From: Aquimarina sp. U1-2
Lineage (GTDB): Bacteria; Bacteroidota; Bacteroidia; Flavobacteriales; Flavobacteriaceae
Reading direction: 5' to 3'
DNA length: 64,000 nt
Assembly (NCBI RefSeq): GCF_017897595.1
Contig: NZ_JAGKIK010000003.1
Coordinates: 186,001-250,000, forward strand
Shown: one piece after another, positions 61,301 to 64,000 of the stretch
Layout of the letters: each line of letters opens with the position of its first letter
Position numbering within the stretch: the first letter of the stretch is position 1
Translations under genes and position numbers: made by a program
The notes under the pieces: generated by a model
Database searches by the model: none
The model's input: the letters and a program-made list of their open reading frames with translations, nothing else
What the model was told of the DNA's origin: nothing

Positions 61301-62778
61301 TCGTGCGCATTGGCATCCTTTTTTTCACAATAATAGGTGTTATTTGTAGCAACGACTTTTATATCGTGTTTTTTTGAAAACTGAAGTAATACTTGATTCA
61401 CCCGGTTTTCATCTTCCTGATTGTGGCGCATCATTTCGATATACAGATCCTCACCAAACTCTTGCTGCCACCAAAGTAAGGCTTCTTCTGCTTGCTTCTC
61501 CCCTATATTTAAAACCTTACTAGGAACTTCACCATATAAATTTCCTGTAAGCACAATAATGTCTTCTTTATATTTTTTAATGATTTCTTTATCAATTCTT
61601 GGGAGATAATAAAAGCCATCTACGAAAGCTGTAGATGACATTTTGGCCAGATTATGATATCCATTTTTATTTTTGGCTAGTAATACAATCTGATAACCGT
61701 TATCTTTTCTGGATTTATCACGGTGGTTTTCACAAACAAAAAATTCACAACCTACGATAGGTTTTATTTCTTTCATTTTAGGGTTTTCTCCATTGTCAAG
61801 CGCTTCGGCATTCGCGGCTTTGGCATTCTTATTATGATTAGAAATCGCTTGCACAAAATGAAATGCGCCCATCATGTTTGCATGATCGGTCATTGCTACG
61901 GCACTCATTCGATGGTTTGCAGTCACATTGACTAGGTCTTGAATACTTGTCGTTGACTGCAGCACAGAGAATTGTGTATGGTTATGCAGATGTGCAAACT
62001 GTACTTCATCTAAAGCAGCAATATTTTTATCAATTTCTTGCTGAGATAAGTCGGTCACATCCTCTTTAGCAAGAGCTTGATGTATTTTTTGAGAAGCTTT
62101 TTTTAAATTTATATGCTGTAATCCAATAAGTTGAATGGGCTCCGGATTTGCTTCCTTAAAATTCTGAAAATATTCAGGTTGCACATCGAGTTCCTCACTA
62201 GTAAAAACTTGCTTGCGTATAAGTTCTAGAAAACAGCGTGTTGTAGCCTCGACATCGGCAGTGGCATTGTGTGCTTCACTAAATGCTACCCCAAACAAAT
62301 GCTCATGTAATTCAGTTAATGTAGGAAGCTTATATTTTCCCCCTCTACCCCCTGGAATTTGGCATAATTCTGCAGTGGTTTCTGTACACGTATCTAAAAC
62401 CGGAAGCCCTTCTAAAGCATTTTCTTCATCTAAACGGAAAAACTCTGCCCCCATAATATTGACATCAAATCCTACATTTTGCCCGACTACAAATTTGGTT
62501 TTTGATAGTGCAATCTTAAATTTTTCTAGGACATCATGTAATGAAATTCCATCTCTTTGTGCAAGTTCTGTAGAAATCCCATGTATTTTTTCGGCATCAT
62601 ATGGAATATTAAAACCGTCTGGTTTTACCAGATAATCCTGATGTTCAATGCAATTACCCATAGCATCGTGTAATTGCCAGGCAATTTGTATACATCGTGG
62701 CCAATTGTCGCTATCACTAACAGGCGCATCCCATCGTTTAGGTAAACCGGTGGTTTCGGTATCAAAAACTAAATACAT
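58393..62778 (-). CDS. dnaE: DNA polymerase III alpha subunit with N-terminal DnaQ-like exonuclease
   Basis: The replicative polymerase. I start at the ATG at 62778 (MYLVFDTETTG, 1461 residues). An upstream in-frame ATG at 62832 lies within an inverted-repeat arm and is unlikely. Residues 1-210 are a DEDD exonuclease (FDTETTG; VVGQNVGFDVNIMG; EAHNATADVEATTR), then a PHP domain (FAHLHNHTQFSVLQSTTSI), the polymerase palm (MPDIDIDFDD, with catalytic Asp residues; GPGRGSAAGSAVAYCLWITN), fingers (AFAAYAFNKSHSTCYAWIAY), and a C-terminal OB fold (GGVITNVEHRTSKNGKGWAT). Proofreading is thus carried in cis. Fusions of this kind are known in Bacteroidota. Confidence 0.93.
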   Translation of the reverse strand: MYLVFDTETTGLPKRWDAPVSDSDNWPRCIQIAWQLHDAMGNCIEHQDYLVKPDGFNIPYDAEKIHGISTELAQRDGISLHDVLEKFKIALSKTKFVVGQNVGFDVNIMGAEFFRLDEENALEGLPVLDTCTETTAELCQIPGGRGGKYKLPTLTELHEHLFGVAFSEAHNATADVEATTRCFLELIRKQVFTSEELDVQPEYFQNFKEANPEPIQLIGLQHINLKKASQKIHQALAKEDVTDLSQQEIDKNIAALDEVQFAHLHNHTQFSVLQSTTSIQDLVNVTANHRMSAVAMTDHANMMGAFHFVQAISNHNKNAKAANAEALDNGENPKMKEIKPIVGCEFFVCENHRDKSRKDNGYQIVLLAKNKNGYHNLAKMSSTAFVDGFYYLPRIDKEIIKKYKEDIIVLTGNLYGEVPSKVLNIGEKQAEEALLWWQQEFGEDLYIEMMRHNQEDENRVNQVLLQFSKKHDIKVVATNNTYYCEKKDANAHDILLCVKDGEKQATPIGRGRGYRYGLPNQEYYFKSSEEMKNLFKDLPEAIINVQEIIDKIEPFELARDVLLPAFDIPEQFQSEEDQIDGGKRGENAYLRHITYEGAKKRYGEITPEIDERLDFELKVIENTGYPGYFLIVEDFIRAAREMGVSVGPGRGSAAGSAVAYCLWITNLDPIKYDLLFERFLNPDRVSMPDIDIDFDDEGRGRVMEYVIEKYGANQVAQIITYGTMAAKSSIRDTARVLDLPLGDADRIAKLIPNMSKLGKIFGVDEATLKKKFRSDELDKVNELLTIAEGSDLEAETLNQARVLEGSVRNTGIHACGVIITPDDITKFVPVALAKDSDMYCTQFDNSVVESAGLLKMDFLGLKTLTLIKDTVKIVKAKHGITLDPENFPLDDEETYALFQRGETVGVFQYESPGMQKYMKELKPTVFADLIAMNALYRPGPLEYIPSFINRKHGTEEINYDLEACEEYLQETYGITVYQEQVMLLSQKLADFTKGEADVLRKAMGKKQKAVLDKMKPKFIQQAAAKGHQEDKLEKIWKDWEAFAAYAFNKSHSTCYAWIAYQTAYLKAHYPAEYMAAVLSNNMNDIKQVTFFMEECKRMKLEVLGPDVNESYRKFSVNKDGAIRFGMGAIKGVGTGAVATIVENRKENGTYKSIFDLSKRIDLRAANKKAFESLALAGGFDSFTNTHRGQYFHQEGDGVTFLEKAMRYGSKFQESENSSQVSLFGESSEVQIPEPVVPPCEEWGTMEKLAREKEVVGIYLSGHPLDDFKYEMKYFCNATLLNFANLESNVNRELSFGGVITNVEHRTSKNGKGWATFTVEDYNTAHEFRIFGEEYLKHRPFLVKSTFVYAKAFIKEGWVNRDTGKKGDPRVQFNHFQLLHDVMEGYAKKLTIQLDINELSDSRIDDLKILLKEHSGNHTLNFVIYEMAEQLKLHMPSRKQKVNISPGLLTALEDDSIYYKLN

Positions 62779-62813
62779 AAAAGAATAATTTCTAGACAAT
62801 AAATCCTTACTAA

Positions 62814-62990
62814 TTAAACCCGGTTTATGCATTAGAAGTTCGTTAAGAGGGTTGAAAATGTAATAAAACCAAGTGTTTTCTAAGTTTCAGCATAGCACCG
62901 CTACGGTGAAACTTAAAAATATAACGTAGTGCTTGGTTTTGCAGTAGTTTCAAGCCGTAATAGATTTTCTAATGCATAAAGCGGGTTAAA
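62814..62990. repeat. 177-bp inverted-repeat-bounded element
   Basis: Arms 62814-62837 and 62967-62990 are inverted at 22 of 24 positions (start TTAAACCCGGTTTATGCATT). Inside is a second long stem: AAAACCAAG (62865-62873) pairs with CTTGGTTTT (62932-62940), TAAGTTTCA (62881) with TGAAACTTA (62907-62915), and CACCG-cta-CGGTG (62896-62908). Non-coding. A short relative is at 55559, and single arms occur near 12412 and 16878. Confidence 0.65.
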
Positions 62991-63021
62991 CTCATCTTGA
63001 CTCTTTATAAATAGCCGAAAA

Positions 63022-63198
63022 ATGATCATTTTCTGTTCTCGCTGTCATCGAAAAAGACCAAATGAGTTCACCTTCAAAAATAGACAAAATAAAACCTTTA
63101 TTGATAAAAAAATATCTATAGTTATCAACGAACTACAAGGCTTAAATTTTCATAATACTATCGATCGTTTTAAGCAGAAATGTTCTCTATTTTTATAG
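63022..63198 (+). CDS. Possible tiny CxxC protein (58 codons), doubtful
   Basis: A short frame from ATG 63022 to TAG 63196-63198, in the 494-base gap between dnaE and the PA2169 gene. It encodes FCSRCHRKRPNEFTF near the start (one CxxC) and a Lys/Ile-rich remainder. No promoter box was found and random frames of this size are common in AT-rich DNA. The rest of the gap holds only the repeat element and a terminator. Confidence 0.15.
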   Translation: MIIFCSRCHRKRPNEFTFKNRQNKTFIDKKISIVINELQGLNFHNTIDRFKQKCSLFL

Positions 63199-63277
63199 TA
63201 TAGTAGCTACTTATTTCTTGCTTTTGAAAGTCTTGACAGTAAAGGAATAATAACACTTCCACTTTAAAATTAGTCAT

Positions 63278-63305
63278 AAAAAAAACCGGAATAACTCCGG
63301 TTTTT
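63278..63305 (-). terminator. Terminator of the PA2169-family gene
   Basis: On the minus strand AAAAACCGGA pairs with TCCGGTTTTT around TTATTC-type loop bases and a T-run follows. It lies 22 bases past the stop of the gene ending at 63327. Confidence 0.88.
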
Positions 63306-63326
63306 CTTGTTTTGGTTGATCGTTTT

Positions 63327-63788
63327 TTAGGCTTCAATCATTTCAAAATTTTTCGCCTCTTCCAAAGCATTACTTATGGTACTTCTTTGTTTCATTAACA
63401 GATCATATGTACTCTTTGGGAGTGTATGTTCTTTCATGACTTCATTATATTCTTCTAAAGCCGCTTCTTCGCCACGAATAATTTCTTTTAAAATAGTTTC
63501 TTCGTTATTAGAGGATAGTGCAGCTCTAAAATTCATCCAAACTCTATGAGCGTCTGCTTTAAAACTTGTATTATCTTTAGGACTGGCTCCGTAAGTTTCT
63601 ATTTCAGACTGTAATTTTTTTGAAAATTCACTTCTTTCTGAAGCTCTTTTTTCAAAATATCTCTTTAACTCAATAGTATCTACATTTTCTGCTGCTGTTA
63701 AATACTCTTGTTCTGCATCAAAGCTCTTTTTCAATACATCATTTAGATGGTCTGTAATTTTTTCTGTATACTTCATAATCATTTTCAT
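63327..63788 (-). CDS. PA2169-family four-helix-bundle (ferritin-like) protein
   Basis: A 153-residue helical protein of the DUF2383/PA2169 family: HLNDVLKKSFDAEQEYLTAA, TIELKRYFEKRASERSEFSK, EILKEIIRGEEAALEEYNEV. The Glu/His pattern (DAEQEY; RGEEAALEEY) resembles ferritin-like metal-binding helices. Many relatives are stress-induced; function unknown. Start: an ATG at 63788 (MKMIMKYTE), with later ATGs at 63782 and 63776; the frame is open to 63842, but that extra part looks non-coding. It has its own terminator. Confidence 0.82.
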   Translation of the reverse strand: MKMIMKYTEKITDHLNDVLKKSFDAEQEYLTAAENVDTIELKRYFEKRASERSEFSKKLQSEIETYGASPKDNTSFKADAHRVWMNFRAALSSNNEETILKEIIRGEEAALEEYNEVMKEHTLPKSTYDLLMKQRSTISNALEEAKNFEMIEA

Positions 63789-63895
63789 TTTAAAATTAAT
63801 ATTTTTTATTGATGTAATTAAACATCCACTTATAGTATACATATGAAACCCACGTTTGTCAAGCGATTTAACAGAGTTTAATACGCTTTAACCTC

Positions 63896-63938
63896 TTTTA
63901 ACAGTTTATATTTCGAATTATTTTAAAAACTGTTAAAA
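63896..63938. promoter_or_regulatory. Perfect inverted repeat, candidate operator
   Basis: TTTTAACAGTTT (63896-63907) and AAACTGTTAAAA (63927-63938) are exact inverted 12-base arms 19 bases apart. A third TTTAACAG lies at 63867-63875. It lies upstream of the PA2169-family gene and of whatever gene begins beyond 64000. The spacing suits a dimeric regulator. The last 30 bases contain only a 9-codon frame ending at the window edge. Confidence 0.45.
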
Positions 63939-64000
63939 TAGTACCTTTATTAAATGTATAATTTATAAAAATGATAAAAAGTGTAAGAATAGACGGTTAG

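Noticed and set aside
62779..62832. 18-residue upstream extension of DnaE
   Set aside because: The ATG lies in the arm of an inverted repeat, and the exonuclease motif begins at MYLVFDTETTG.

Overview
This is a 64 kb chromosomal segment of an AT-rich marine-type Flavobacteriaceae bacterium (Bacteroidota). The evidence is the gene content: a SusC/SusD pair with a GH13 enzyme, a DnaE with a fused DnaQ-like exonuclease, the coaX / outer membrane protein / TPR / LptC block, and TANNTTTG-type promoter boxes with few Shine-Dalgarno sequences. Genus is not resolved; Aquimarina-like is only a guess. There is no rRNA operon, CRISPR array, prophage or intact insertion sequence. Two tRNA genes are present, Phe(GAA) and Asp(GTC).

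Layout. 1-4.1 kb: a minus-strand envelope and CoA block (membrane protein fragment, lptC, TPR protein, outer membrane protein, coaX). 4.3-9.6 kb: tRNA-Phe, a lipoprotein, a serine hydrolase and two divergent membrane-anchored AraC regulators. 9.7-12.3 kb: a degenerate SRAP (YedK/HMCES-like) gene bracketed by two copies of a 225-bp MITE, and another AraC regulator. 12.7-16.8 kb: a PAP2 phosphatase and an unusual glycerol kinase-glycerol-3-phosphate dehydrogenase fusion. 17-38 kb: a carbohydrate or uptake locus holding an SRPBCC/GyrI protein, a vanadium-haloperoxidase-like lipoprotein, two ~1100-residue FG-GAP/ASPIC lipoproteins separated by a 42-bp tandem array, SusD, SusC, a GH13 alpha-glucosidase, a secreted GH65 enzyme and two LacI regulators. 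39-46.2 kb: an arsenosugar biosynthesis cluster of AhpD-like protein, radical SAM ArsS, rhodanese, glycosyltransferase, purine nucleoside phosphorylase, ArsM, DUF547 protein, second glycosyltransferase and two small membrane proteins. 46.3-54.7 kb: minus-strand housekeeping genes (MutS-like ATPase, MmcQ/YjbR, DUF4230, cyclase, hemW, ruvC, TonB-like lipoprotein, TPR protein, a decayed gene, TonB-like protein). 55-64 kb: DUF456, tRNA-Asp, DUF58, trxA, a small hypothetical gene, dnaE and a ferritin-like PA2169 protein.

How parts work together. The GH13 and GH65 enzymes, SusCD and the LacI regulators suggest import and breakdown of an alpha-glucan or alpha-glucooligosaccharide. A palindrome in the GH13/lacI intergenic region recurs with 16/18 identity upstream of the glycerol kinase fusion, which suggests shared control. 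In the arsenosugar cluster ArsM should methylate arsenite, ArsS add the 5'-deoxyadenosyl group, the phosphorylase may remove adenine, and the two glycosyltransferase-like proteins may build the final sugar.

The most unusual feature is the density of small inverted-repeat-bounded intergenic elements. At least five families are visible. The 225-bp family has three copies, each with a 9-bp target duplication (two exact, one 8/9).
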